NCBI GenBank assembly: GCA_009740415.1
Contig: WOYE01000009.1
Span: forward strand, 62,001 to 126,000
DNA length: 64,000 nt
Direction: 5' to 3'
Source: Planococcaceae bacterium Storch 2/2-2
GTDB lineage: Bacteria > Bacillota > Bacilli > Bacillales_A > Planococcaceae
Both the position numbers and the translations under genes were made by a program. Shown piece by piece: positions 34,968-43,518 of this stretch. The notes under the pieces were generated by a model. That model was given only the letters and a program-made list of their open reading frames with translations. It searched no databases and was not told where the DNA came from. The first letter of the stretch is position 1. The number at the start of each line of letters is the position of its first letter.

Positions 34968-35912
34968 ATGAAGCGAGTGACAAACATAGAAGAGCGAATT
35001 CCAGCTTTGAAAAAAAGAAGGAAGCGACGGATCAATCGTCGATTTTACGTGTTACTCGCTCTTCTGCTCAGTATCGCGCTCATTTGTATTTATTACGCTT
35101 CGGATTGGAGCTCAATTAAACAAATTAAATGGTCAGAAACTGATTTGAAATCGAATGATTATTATTTGGAACAATCGGCTCTTCCATCGTATGACCGAAT
35201 CATCGCTGTAAATATTAAAGAGGTTGAACGACGCTTACTCGAACTTCCGACAGTGAAAGAAGTCGACGTTCAAAAACACATATTTAAGCGAACGGTAACG
35301 GTCGATTTAGTAGAATATGAGCCGGTTGCTTATATTGATAGCAATGGATTGTACTCATTGCTGTTAGAAAATGGAGTCGAATTGGAAGGCTCAAGTACAG
35401 AAGTGTTGCGCAAATTGCCGATTTTATCGAATTTTGAAACAGAAGGTGAGCGTAAAAAAATTGCTCATTCCCTTTCTGAAGTTGAACGACCGATTTATGA
35501 ACTAATTTCAGAAATTATTGCTCAAGAAGACGATCCGTACGGCCGAGTGACTTTTTATATGGACGATGGGAATGAAGTGCGCGGTTTGTTAATGGACTTT
35601 CCTAAAAAGTTGAAACATTATCCGAACATCGTCGCACAGTTGTCACCGGAACAAAAAGGAGTCCTCGACATTGAAGTCGGTGTCTACTTCACACCGTACG
35701 ACGTGAAGTATCAACAAGAGCCTATCGAGCTCGTCAGTCCGTTAGAGGAAGAAAATGGCGATGGGACGAGCGTCTTAGAAGAACCATTACCGCCAGTAGA
35801 AGAAGGCGATGCCACGCAACCTGCATCGGAAGAAGAGGAAATGTTCCAACAAGAGCAACTAGAGGAAGCGCCTTTACCGACTGAAGAGCGGCCGATCATA
35901 TTGGATGAGTAG
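34968..35912 (+). CDS. divIB: Cell division protein DivIB (FtsQ family)
   Basis: 314 residues. Basic cytoplasmic N-terminus (LKKRRKRRINRRF), a membrane helix at about residues 26-46, then an external POTRA domain (FtsQ-type) near residues 50-125 and a beta domain. The last 70 residues are a low-complexity acidic tail with LEEPLPPVEE and a similar LEEAPLPTEE, close to the motif in the PBP2B tail. DivIB works with FtsL and DivIC at the septum to regulate PBP2B-FtsW. Family identity is good; the tail is unusual. Confidence 0.92.
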   Translation: MKRVTNIEERIPALKKRRKRRINRRFYVLLALLLSIALICIYYASDWSSIKQIKWSETDLKSNDYYLEQSALPSYDRIIAVNIKEVERRLLELPTVKEVDVQKHIFKRTVTVDLVEYEPVAYIDSNGLYSLLLENGVELEGSSTEVLRKLPILSNFETEGERKKIAHSLSEVERPIYELISEIIAQEDDPYGRVTFYMDDGNEVRGLLMDFPKKLKHYPNIVAQLSPEQKGVLDIEVGVYFTPYDVKYQQEPIELVSPLEEENGDGTSVLEEPLPPVEEGDATQPASEEEEMFQQEQLEEAPLPTEERPIILDE

Positions 35913-35927
35913 TGAGGAGGGAATCGA

Positions 35928-36644
35928 TTGCTAGAAGAAAAACGTAAACGTTCGACGCCTATTCGACGAGGACTGTTACCTATTTTTCTCCTCGTCGTCG
36001 GTTTCCTCCTCGCCTTTTCGTACAAAACATTTCAGTCGAACGATCAAGAGCTTTTACTGACGACTTGGACGGAAGACCGATACCGCGACCAATTGTTAGA
36101 AGAAAGAGAAGAAACGTACGAGTTGTACGAACAGCTGAATGAGCGATTAACGAAAGTGAAAGCGTTGGAACGACAGTTTGATGAAGCGGACGAACGTGCA
36201 CTCGTGTTGAAGTTGAATCAATTGAGACTTTTGGCGGGAGACGTTGAAGCGATAGGGGAAGGCGTAACGGTCGTCTTGAAAGATGCACAGTACGATCCGG
36301 TGAAACAAAATCCGAACGATTACATCGTTCACGAAAGTCACGTATTAAAGATGGTGAATGAACTGAAAATTGCAGGTGCAGAAGGAATTGCTGTGAACGG
36401 TCAACGTCTTCACGCACGTTCTTCGATCAAATGTACAGGACCTGTCATTACGATCGACGGGCAAACGTATCCTGCACCGTTCGTCGTAGAAGCGATCGGA
36501 CCAGCTGAGACGTTGATGCAAGCACTTGAACTGACGGGCGGTGTCGTCGATCAACTATCGAGCGATCAAATCGTCGTCGACGTGCAGCGAGAGAAAGAGC
36601 TCACGTTACCTTCCCTTCGTTCGATCGAAGCGGGTGAAGCGTAA
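35928..36644 (+). CDS. ylxW: DUF881 family protein YlxW
   Basis: 238 residues from a TTG at 35928 with GAGGAGGG upstream. A basic start, one membrane helix at residues 14-31, a coiled-coil region (about 45-85) and a C-terminal DUF881 domain with EGVTVVLKDAQYDP and IAVNGQRLHARSSIKCTGPVI. The family has no established biochemical role but is found in the dcw region of sporeforming and non-sporeforming Firmicutes. It is followed by a paralogue with a one-base overlap; the two share architecture and probably came from a duplication. Confidence 0.82.
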   Translation: MLEEKRKRSTPIRRGLLPIFLLVVGFLLAFSYKTFQSNDQELLLTTWTEDRYRDQLLEEREETYELYEQLNERLTKVKALERQFDEADERALVLKLNQLRLLAGDVEAIGEGVTVVLKDAQYDPVKQNPNDYIVHESHVLKMVNELKIAGAEGIAVNGQRLHARSSIKCTGPVITIDGQTYPAPFVVEAIGPAETLMQALELTGGVVDQLSSDQIVVDVQREKELTLPSLRSIEAGEA

Positions 36645-37360
36645 TGAAGAAGAGCTCATTCACGTTTACTATGTTCGTCGGTTTCGTCGGTTTATTGCTC
36701 GCCCTTCAATACAACGCGCTCGTTTCGCCGGAACAACGCGATACGCGCGACGTTTGGGAAGTACGCGAAGAAATTAGGCAAGAGCATGAAATTCAATCTT
36801 CCGTATTAAAAGAATTGCAACAGTTGGACGAGCAATTGTTAAGCTATGAGCGGTTGAAAGATGACGATCCTCAAGTCGCTTTGCAACGAACGATTGGACA
36901 ATTGGAACAAAAAGTAGGTATCCGCCCGTTTGAAGGGCCTGGTCTCGTCGTTCGAATTGAGCCGTCTGAAGAAAGCGTAGCGATGGGGATACCGATTCAA
37001 CAAGTATCACCTGACTTACTCGCTCGTTTCGTGAACGATGTGAGCCGTTTGGAATATGTGGCGATGCAAATTGATCGCGCACGTGTAACGGTTCAAAGTG
37101 CAATCCGTGATATTAACGGGTTGACGACTGTCGGTAGTATTCCTCTTCGTACCCCGCCATTTGAAGTAAAAATTGGGACGGAGACGTTAGAAGATAGTGA
37201 GCGATTGTATAACTTTTTACAATCATCACCGTTGCGAGATGATTTTTATTTAGATGATTTCGTTTTAACGATTGAAGAGCCGATCGAACAGATCCGACTG
37301 GAAGGGGCAGAGACGGCATTGAAAGCGAGTCATTTACAAGAAGGGGAGGACGTTCCGTGA
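36644..37360 (+). CDS. ylxX: DUF881 family protein YlxX
   Basis: 238 residues, the second DUF881 protein in tandem. One N-terminal membrane helix, a coiled coil around residues 35-75, then a DUF881 core with GPGLVVRIEPSEES and AIRDINGLTTVGSIPLRTPPFEVKIG. Its length equals that of the upstream paralogue, but the two differ widely in sequence. It starts within the stop region of ylxW and overlaps the Sbp gene by four bases, so all three genes are coupled. A role near the divisome is guessed only from location. Confidence 0.8.
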   Translation: MKKSSFTFTMFVGFVGLLLALQYNALVSPEQRDTRDVWEVREEIRQEHEIQSSVLKELQQLDEQLLSYERLKDDDPQVALQRTIGQLEQKVGIRPFEGPGLVVRIEPSEESVAMGIPIQQVSPDLLARFVNDVSRLEYVAMQIDRARVTVQSAIRDINGLTTVGSIPLRTPPFEVKIGTETLEDSERLYNFLQSSPLRDDFYLDDFVLTIEEPIEQIRLEGAETALKASHLQEGEDVP

Positions 37361-37725
37361 TTTTACCAATAGCTAGTTTACTCATCGGATTCGTTCTCGG
37401 GTGGTTGACCGATTTTCAAATACCGGCAGCGTATGAAAGTTATCTTTTTATTACGGTGCTCGCTGCCCTCGACACGCTATTCGGTGGAATTCGTTCGTAT
37501 TTACAACGTGTATACGATGATAAAATGTTCTTATCCGGTTTCCTTTTTAATTTACTGCTTGCATATTTATTAACTTTTTTAGGAATACATTTAGGAATAG
37601 ATCTTTATTTGGCAGCAGCATTTGCGTTTGGTGTCCGTTTATTTCAAAACGTTGCTGCAATTCGTCGCTTATTGTTAACGAAGTGGACTCAATCTAAAAA
37701 TGAGTTTGAACGAGAAAACGAATGA
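37357..37725 (+). CDS. sbp: Small basic protein Sbp (DUF1290)
   Basis: 122 residues, three or four membrane helices: the first near residues 2-20, others at about 30-45, 58-78 and 84-100. It starts at a GTG inside the ylxX stop. The central segment AALDTLFGGIRSYLQRVYDD is the recognisable DUF1290 block. B. subtilis sbp is at the same place, immediately before ftsA. Function is unknown. About 100 bases separate it from ftsA, which has its own promoter. Confidence 0.83.
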   Translation: MILPIASLLIGFVLGWLTDFQIPAAYESYLFITVLAALDTLFGGIRSYLQRVYDDKMFLSGFLFNLLLAYLLTFLGIHLGIDLYLAAAFAFGVRLFQNVAAIRRLLLTKWTQSKNEFERENE

Positions 37726-37761
37726 AATGTGAAAAGATTGTAAGGGGCTGACTGAAATCTT

Positions 37762-37790
37762 TAGACAACAAGAACGAAATGCAATAGAAT
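37762..37790 (+). promoter_or_regulatory. Promoter of ftsA-ftsZ
   Basis: TAGACA at 37762-37767, a 17-base spacer and TAGAAT at 37785-37790. It lies 34 bases before the ftsA start, in the only real gap of the 3' dcw part. Confidence 0.65.
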
Positions 37791-37824
37791 GGAAAGAAAG
37801 AGTTTTTGCAGGAGGTGTGGACAG

Positions 37825-39114
37825 TTGATACAATCAAAAATATATGTGTCTGTCGATATTGGATCGTCAACCGTTAAAGTCATCATGGCAGAAATGACCG
37901 GTGGAGATGTTCATGTACTCGGAGTAGGCGAAGTACGGTCGTCAGGTATAAGAAAAGGTACGATTGTCGATATTGATGCGACGGTACAATCGATTCAAGA
38001 GGCAGTTCAAGAAGTAGAGCGCGTAACTGAAATACCCGTGCGAGATGTCATTGTCGGTATTCCTGCAAATGGTGTTCAGTTGCAACAAACGAAAGGTGTC
38101 GTCGCTGTAAGTGGCGAAGGTCGAGAAATTACAACAGACGATTTAGATCACGTATTGGAGTCAGCAGAAACGATGTCTGTTTCACCAGACCGTCGGATCG
38201 TGACATTCGTGCCACACGAATTTATCGTCGACAAACATAGTGGGATTAAAGATCCTCGCAGAATGCTCGGGGTGCGCTTAGAAGTCGATGGTGTACTATT
38301 CACTTCACCACGAACATTAGTACATAACATTAATAAGTGTATCGTCCGTTCAGGCCTTCAGTTGATCGGGATGTACATTCAGCCGTTAGCAGCCGGAACA
38401 TTTGCGCTTACGGAAGAAGAGAAGTTGCACGGCACAGCTCTTCTCGATATCGGAGCGAGCGCGACGACGTTAGCTGTTTTCAAAGATGGCGAGATGGTCG
38501 ATGCAACTGTCATTCCAATCGGTGGCGACCATATTACGAGAGATCTTTCGATCGTCTTGAAAACGCCTCTTGAAGAAGCTGAACGAATTAAACGGTTTTA
38601 CGGTCATGCGTATTACGATGACGCATCGAATGAAATTTTCCAAGTTCCGATGATTGGTTCCGATGCGATGGCAGAATATAGTCAAAAGTACGTCTCTGAA
38701 ATTATCGGGGCACGACTTGAAGAATTGTTCGAACTCATTTTAGAAGAGCTTTACCATATGGGTGTGAAAGATTTACCGGGCGGTTTCGTCTTCACAGGCG
38801 GAACGACGAAAGTCGAAGGGTTGTTACCGCTCGCTCGCGACGTGTTCCAAACGCTCGTTCGGATTCATACACCGCGCTGGATTAGCGTGAGAGAGCCGAT
38901 GTACACGACAGCGCTCGGTCTCATCCAGTATGCTTATAAAGAAGACTCGTTTTTCCATCGCGACGGAGAAGAACCGGTGCCGAACGTGGAAGAACATTAT
39001 GAAGAAGAAGCGATGTACGAAGAAGAGTCTGATGAATTAGAACGCCGATCAGACCAGAAGAAGCCAACTTTATGGCAACGTGCGAAAAAAGTATTTGACG
39101 GGTTTTTTGAATAA
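37825..39114 (+). CDS. ftsA: Cell division actin-like protein FtsA
   Basis: 429 residues from a TTG at 37825, chosen because GGAGGT sits 8 bases upstream; a reading from 37789 is less likely. FtsA is an actin-fold ATPase that tethers FtsZ to the membrane. Motifs: [16 protein letters not shown] (phosphate 1), [14 protein letters not shown] (phosphate 2), [15 protein letters not shown] (adenosine). The C-terminal amphipathic helix [13 protein letters not shown] serves as the membrane anchor, preceded by an acidic linker. ftsZ follows after 32 bases. Confidence 0.96.
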   Translation: MIQSKIYVSVDIGSSTVKVIMAEMTGGDVHVLGVGEVRSSGIRKGTIVDIDATVQSIQEAVQEVERVTEIPVRDVIVGIPANGVQLQQTKGVVAVSGEGREITTDDLDHVLESAETMSVSPDRRIVTFVPHEFIVDKHSGIKDPRRMLGVRLEVDGVLFTSPRTLVHNINKCIVRSGLQLIGMYIQPLAAGTFALTEEEKLHGTALLDIGASATTLAVFKDGEMVDATVIPIGGDHITRDLSIVLKTPLEEAERIKRFYGHAYYDDASNEIFQVPMIGSDAMAEYSQKYVSEIIGARLEELFELILEELYHMGVKDLPGGFVFTGGTTKVEGLLPLARDVFQTLVRIHTPRWISVREPMYTTALGLIQYAYKEDSFFHRDGEEPVPNVEEHYEEEAMYEEESDELERRSDQKKPTLWQRAKKVFDGFFE

Positions 39115-39146
39115 AAATAGTTGAGTGAGTAATAGGAGGAGAAACG

Positions 39147-40286
39147 ATGCTTGATTTTGATACGAATTTAGATGCGCTAGCAGTCATTAAAGTAATCGGA
39201 GTAGGTGGAGGTGGGAACAACGCGGTGAACCGAATGATTGAACACGGTGTCCGCGGAGTTGACTTTATCGCCGTCAATACAGACGCACAAGCGTTAAAGT
39301 TGTCTGATGCAGAATTAACATTGCAAATCGGTGGCAAATTAACACGAGGCCTCGGCGCAGGTGCCGATCCAGAAGTCGGTAAAAAAGCGGCGGAAGAAAG
39401 TAAAGAACAGATCGAAGACGCGCTCGCTGGAGCAGATATGGTATTCGTTACCGCAGGTATGGGTGGCGGAACGGGAACAGGTGCAGCACCTGTCATCGCT
39501 CAAATTGCGAAAGAACTTGGAGCGTTAACAGTAGGTGTCGTTACACGTCCATTCATCTTTGAAGGGATGAAACGTTCGAAGCAAGCAGCAGCAGGAATCG
39601 ATGCATTGAAAGAAGCCGTTGATACATTGATCGTCATTCCGAACGATAAATTGTTAGAAATTGTCGACAAAAATACACCGATGGTTGAAGCATTCCGTGA
39701 AGCGGATAACGTTCTTCGCCAAGGGGTACAAGGTATTTCAGATTTAATCGCTGTACCAGGATTAATTAACTTAGACTTCGCAGACGTGAAAACGATCATG
39801 GAAGATAAAGGGTCAGCACTTATGGGAATCGGAATGGCAACTGGAGAAAATCGTGCGGCAGAAGCTGCAAAAAAGGCGATTTCAAGTCCGTTGCTTGAGA
39901 CGTCGATCGACGGAGCAAAAGGCGTACTTATGAATATTACAGGCGGTTCGAGCACGAGCCTCTATGAAGTACAAGAAGCAGCTGATATCGTAGCGACAGC
40001 TTCCGACGAAGAAGTGAACATTATTTTCGGTTCGGTCATTAACGACGATTTGAAAGATGAAATTATCGTCACTGTCATCGCGACTGGATTTTCAGAAGGT
40101 GGTCAAAAGCAAACGCCACAACAGCGCCCGAGACCGCGAACGAATCCACGTCCGACCCAACAAGTGAGAGAACCAGAAGTGAGAGAACAACCGACACATA
40201 CGCCGCCGCCTCGCGAGCCGGTCGTAGACGATCGATTTGATGACGATTTAGATATGCCATCTATTTTAAGAAAGCGTCGTCGTTAA
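39147..40286 (+). CDS. ftsZ: Cell division tubulin-like GTPase FtsZ
   Basis: 379 residues. FtsZ polymerises into the division ring. The GTP-binding signature [15 protein letters not shown] lies near residues 105-119, the T7 synergy loop reads [11 protein letters not shown], and the C-terminal conserved peptide [13 protein letters not shown] for binding FtsA and SepF is intact after a proline-rich linker. AGGAGG precedes the ATG. A terminator follows, and the sporulation genes spoIIGA, sigE and sigG found next in B. subtilis are absent. Confidence 0.98.
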   Translation: MLDFDTNLDALAVIKVIGVGGGGNNAVNRMIEHGVRGVDFIAVNTDAQALKLSDAELTLQIGGKLTRGLGAGADPEVGKKAAEESKEQIEDALAGADMVFVTAGMGGGTGTGAAPVIAQIAKELGALTVGVVTRPFIFEGMKRSKQAAAGIDALKEAVDTLIVIPNDKLLEIVDKNTPMVEAFREADNVLRQGVQGISDLIAVPGLINLDFADVKTIMEDKGSALMGIGMATGENRAAEAAKKAISSPLLETSIDGAKGVLMNITGGSSTSLYEVQEAADIVATASDEEVNIIFGSVINDDLKDEIIVTVIATGFSEGGQKQTPQQRPRPRTNPRPTQQVREPEVREQPTHTPPPREPVVDDRFDDDLDMPSILRKRRR

Positions 40287-40294
40287 CTGTGCAT

Positions 40295-40335
40295 GAAAAC
40301 CTCTTTTCTTCTTCGAGATAGAAAGAGGTTTTCTC
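40295..40335 (+). terminator. Intrinsic terminator after ftsZ
   Basis: GAAAACCTCTTT paired with AAAGAGGTTTTC around a 15-base loop. The tail T-run is short, so partial read-through to ylmE is possible. Confidence 0.7.
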
Positions 40336-40372
40336 CATATGATTAAAAAGTAGAAAGGGAGACGGATGAAAG

Positions 40373-41071
40373 ATGAGTACAGTGAAAGAACGTTTAGAAA
40401 CGATTGAACAACGAGTGAAAGAAGCGTGTGAACGTTCCGGTCGCTCACGTGATGAAGTGACGATAGTCGCTGTGACGAAGTCTGTATCAGTCGAACGGAC
40501 GAAAGAAGTAATCGATGCCTCGTGTTTCCACCTTGCGGAAAACCGCCCGAACGGGTTTCGTAACAAAGTCGAAGCACTCGGCACAGACGAACGTTTAACG
40601 TGGCACTATATCGGTAATGTTCAAAGCAGACAAGTGAAACAGTTCATCGATGAAGTCGATGTCATTCATTCGTTAAGTACGGAAAGTGTTGCGAAACAAA
40701 TCGATAAACGAGCGGATCGCGTCGTCGATTGTTTCGTTCAAATGAACGTATCGGGCGAAGCATCTAAATCAGGATTGACAGAAGATGAAGTTGTACCGTT
40801 CATAGAAATGCTCGAACAATATTCGAATATCCGAGTGATCGGGCTTATGACGATGGCACCTTATGACGCAAGTGAAGAAGACATTCGAAATGTTTTCGTA
40901 CGTTTGCGTGAACAACGCGATCGCATTCAAGAGAAACAGTTTGAACATGCACCTTGTACACAATTGTCGATGGGGATGTCGAACGACTTTGAAATCGCGA
41001 TTGAAGAAGGGGCGACACATATTCGAATCGGTACCGCACTCGTCGGTAAGGAAAGCGAGGAGATGAAATGA
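40373..41071 (+). CDS. ylmE: PLP homeostasis protein YlmE (YggS/PROSC family)
   Basis: 232 residues, alanine-racemase-like barrel without the second domain. The pyridoxal phosphate lysine is in [10 protein letters not shown] near residue 35, and the family motifs [11 protein letters not shown] and [28 protein letters not shown] are present. It buffers PLP and amino-acid pools; in B. subtilis it neighbours sepF. One deviation is [14 protein letters not shown], where most members have ENRVQ. It overlaps sepF by four bases. Confidence 0.9.
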   Translation: MSTVKERLETIEQRVKEACERSGRSRDEVTIVAVTKSVSVERTKEVIDASCFHLAENRPNGFRNKVEALGTDERLTWHYIGNVQSRQVKQFIDEVDVIHSLSTESVAKQIDKRADRVVDCFVQMNVSGEASKSGLTEDEVVPFIEMLEQYSNIRVIGLMTMAPYDASEEDIRNVFVRLREQRDRIQEKQFEHAPCTQLSMGMSNDFEIAIEEGATHIRIGTALVGKESEEMK

Positions 41072-41508
41072 GCTTAAAGAGAAAGCTTGAAAGTTTATTT
41101 TACGTCGATGATTCTGAAGAGGAAGCATACGAGCAAGATGAACGAGTAACTCGCGATTCTTCAGAAACAGGGAGGAGCGAGTCGATGCAGCCACCACAAG
41201 ATCAGCAACGACAATCGAAACCGAATGTCGTAAGTATTCAAAGCGCCAAAAAATCAGCAGAAGTGTATTTAGCAGAGCCGAGAGTTTATTCGGAAGCACG
41301 CGATTTAGCAGATAAGTTGTTGAATCGTACGGCTGTTCTCGTCAATTTACAAAAAGTCGATCGAGAACAACTGTATCGAATCGTTGATTTTTTAAGCGGA
41401 ACCGTTTATGCGCTAGATGGTGACATTCAATACATCGGATCTCAAATTTACTTATGTACACCAGCGAACGTTGAAGTAAATGGAGAAATACAAGATTATT
41501 TAGAATAA
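41068..41508 (+). CDS. sepF: Cell division protein SepF
   Basis: 146 residues. The N-terminal amphipathic helix [13 protein letters not shown] binds membrane, an acidic glutamine-rich linker follows, and the globular domain from residue 60 shows [20 protein letters not shown] and [18 protein letters not shown]. SepF forms rings that bundle and tether FtsZ polymers and can substitute for FtsA. Its start overlaps the ylmE stop as ATGA. Confidence 0.95.
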   Translation: MSLKRKLESLFYVDDSEEEAYEQDERVTRDSSETGRSESMQPPQDQQRQSKPNVVSIQSAKKSAEVYLAEPRVYSEARDLADKLLNRTAVLVNLQKVDREQLYRIVDFLSGTVYALDGDIQYIGSQIYLCTPANVEVNGEIQDYLE

Positions 41509-41520
41509 GGGGCGCTAACG

Positions 41521-41784
41521 ATGGAAACAGTTATTGTAACCGTATCACTTTTGTTCCGTGCCTACTTCATCATGATATTTATTTACATTTTAATGTCGTG
41601 GATTCCTGGAACACGAGATTCAGGTTTTGGACAATTGATCGGGAAGCTCGTTGAACCTTACTTAGACATATTCAGAAAGATTATTCCACCACTCGGTATG
41701 ATCGATTTTTCACCGATCGTTGCAATTATCGCTTTGAATTTTGCTGAAAGAGGATTAATGAGTATTTTATTCAATTTTTTATAA
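41521..41784 (+). CDS. ylmG: YggT family membrane protein YlmG
   Basis: 87 residues with two membrane helices, the conserved loop SWIPGTRDSGFGQLIGKLV and EPYLDIFRKIIPPLGMIDFSPI between them, typical of YggT/YlmG/CCB3 proteins. Members influence membrane organisation near the divisome or nucleoid, and the exact role is unclear. It lies between sepF and ylmH, the standard order. Confidence 0.9.
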   Translation: METVIVTVSLLFRAYFIMIFIYILMSWIPGTRDSGFGQLIGKLVEPYLDIFRKIIPPLGMIDFSPIVAIIALNFAERGLMSILFNFL

Positions 41785-41802
41785 GACGTAATGAGGGATT
41801 GT

Positions 41803-42573
41803 ATGGAACAGTTGTTTCAACATTTTCGTAAAGAAGAGCAGCCATTTATCGAACAAGTCGAAGATTGGTTGCGTCAAGTCGATGATTACTACACGCCATA
41901 CGTTACAGACTTTTTAAACCCGAGAGAACGGTACATCGTTGAAACGTTGACGAACCGTTCGTCCTTTTCGGTTCAAGAAGACGGTGGATTTGACGGTGCG
42001 GAGCGTGCTCGGATGATCATTTATCCGGCATACGTCGAACCGACGAGAGAAGATTTTCAATTGACCGTTCGAGAAATTCAGTACGCGTCTAAATTCGTTA
42101 CGATTGAACATCCCGACGTACTCGGAGCGATGATGAGTCTCGGTTTAGACCGATCGAAGTTCGGTGATATCGTCGTGCAAGACGATCGCATTCAAATTGC
42201 GTATGCGAACGAAATCGATTCGTACGTGCAAGCGAATTTCGTCGAAGTCGGATCGGCGACGATTCGATTGAAAGAGCCGAACGAGCGGTTATGTGCACAA
42301 GTGACGCTCCATGAAGAGGTCGTCATCGTTTCTTCTTTACGTCTCGATGTCATCGTCACAGCACTTGCACGGCTCGGTCGTCAAAAGGCACAGCAACTCA
42401 TCGAACGAGAACGAGTGAAGTTGAATTTTCAGACGGTGACCGATCAAGCGGAACCGGTTCAATTAGGTGACTTATTGTCGATTCGAACGTTAGGACGCTT
42501 TCATATTTTAGAAATTGAAGGTCGAACGAAAAAAGAGAAGTGGATCATTCGAGTCGGCAAAGTCATTTCATAA
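41803..42573 (+). CDS. ylmH: YlmH, S4-domain RNA-binding protein
   Basis: 256 residues from the ATG at 41803 behind GAGGG; an in-frame ATG at 41791 is an alternative. The N-terminal two thirds are the YlmH-specific part (LNPRERYIVETL, FVTIEHPDVLGAMMSLGLDRSK). The C-terminal S4 domain begins near SSLRLDVIVTALARLGRQKAQQ. YlmH binds 50S subunits and can act as a backup to RqcP in ribosome-associated quality control, so it may cooperate with RqcH encoded at 60 kb. It is located just before divIVA. Confidence 0.9.
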   Translation: MEQLFQHFRKEEQPFIEQVEDWLRQVDDYYTPYVTDFLNPRERYIVETLTNRSSFSVQEDGGFDGAERARMIIYPAYVEPTREDFQLTVREIQYASKFVTIEHPDVLGAMMSLGLDRSKFGDIVVQDDRIQIAYANEIDSYVQANFVEVGSATIRLKEPNERLCAQVTLHEEVVIVSSLRLDVIVTALARLGRQKAQQLIERERVKLNFQTVTDQAEPVQLGDLLSIRTLGRFHILEIEGRTKKEKWIIRVGKVIS

Positions 42574-42663
42574 AAAGTAGAAAAATAGTCACAGCAACAG
42601 AGCAAAAATGTTGGTAAACTAACAGGTGAACGATAGTGGCGTGAAGAGAGGAGCGGTAAAACG

Positions 42664-43182
42664 ATGGCTTTAACACCACAAGATATACATAACAAAGTGT
42701 TCAGTCGCGGTTTCCGTGGATATGACGAAGACGAAGTAAACGAATTTTTAGAGCAAGTGATGCGTGATTACGAAGCAGTCATTGAAGAGCGAGATCGCTT
42801 GAAAAAAGAGTTGGAAAGTCGAGAGGAACAAGTGACTCACTTCAACTCGATCGAAAGTACGTTGCAACAATCGATCGTCATCGCTCAAGAAGCAGCAGAC
42901 GACGTGAGACGCAATGCGACACAAGAAGGCAAGTTAATCGTCAAAGAAGCAGAAAAAAATGCAGATCGTATTATTAACGATGCACTCGCTCAATCGCGAA
43001 AAATAACGTTGGAAATCGACGACTTGAAAAAACAGTCGAAAGTATTCCGAAATCGTTTCCGTTTGCTCATCGAAGCTCAATTAGAGTTACTCGATGCAGA
43101 AGATTGGGATGCCTTGATGCATTACGATATCGAAGCGAACTTAGCAGAAATGGCTGAGCGTGAAGAACGAGAAGACGAGTGA
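42664..43182 (+). CDS. divIVA: Cell pole and septum protein DivIVA
   Basis: 172 residues. The N-terminal membrane-binding domain shows LTPQDIHNKVFSRGFRGYDEDEVNEFL, followed by a long coiled coil to about residue 160 with the DEDEVNEF... heptad-like pattern, and an acidic end (EEREDE). DivIVA senses negative membrane curvature at septum and poles and recruits partners such as MinJ. Its length matches the family. AGGAG precedes the ATG at 42664. The next unit, T-box-ileS, starts four bases past the stop. Confidence 0.95.
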   Translation: MALTPQDIHNKVFSRGFRGYDEDEVNEFLEQVMRDYEAVIEERDRLKKELESREEQVTHFNSIESTLQQSIVIAQEAADDVRRNATQEGKLIVKEAEKNADRIINDALAQSRKITLEIDDLKKQSKVFRNRFRLLIEAQLELLDAEDWDALMHYDIEANLAEMAEREEREDE

Positions 43183-43185
43183 TAC

Positions 43186-43214
43186 TTGACAGAAACGATG
43201 TCGAACCATATAAT
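43186..43214 (+). promoter_or_regulatory. Strong sigma-A promoter of ileS
   Basis: Exact consensus: TTGACA at 43186-43191, a 17-base spacer, TATAAT at 43209-43214. It lies directly after the divIVA stop codon. Confidence 0.93.
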
Positions 43215-43220
43215 AGTTTG

Positions 43221-43465
43221 CAATATTGAATGGACTGTGAAAGAGCGAGTAATACGATGAATCCGTGCTTAGCGAGTTAAGGATAGTGGGAGCTTAACGA
43301 CGGCCATCGTATGAAAATCACTCTGGAGAATACGTCGCCGAATGGAGTAAGTGACGTCGCGTGCTCAGCGTTATCGAGCATTCGAGTGGTCACTTTTTTC
43401 ATCGAGTGGCAACGAGGGTGGTATCGCGAGGACATCTCGTCCCTTTTTAGGGGCGGGATGTTTTT
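43221..43465 (+). promoter_or_regulatory. T-box riboswitch (isoleucine)
   Basis: The leader carries the features of a T-box. The specifier codon ATC (Ile) stands at 43317-43319 within a GAAAATCACTC loop. The T-box core AGGGTGGTATCGCGA stands at 43415-43429, with the bulge TGGT at 43419-43422. The final T of that bulge pairs with the A discriminator expected of tRNA-Ile. A terminator hairpin at 43433-43465 can alternate with the antiterminator. Uncharged tRNA-Ile is predicted to allow read-through into ileS. Open frames within the leader are not real genes. Confidence 0.93.
43433..43465 (+). terminator. T-box terminator hairpin
   Basis: CATCTCGTCCC paired with GGGGCGGGATG (with wobbles) and followed by a T-run; it is the OFF state of the ileS leader. 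Confidence 0.9.
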
Positions 43466-43518
43466 ATTTTTTCACAATTCGATCAATGGGACGTTACATA
43501 TTAAAAGGAGAGAATGAA

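Noticed and set aside
43311-43517. Open frames inside the ileS leader
   Set aside because: They cover the T-box and terminator, and the true ileS start has a good ribosome site at 43519.
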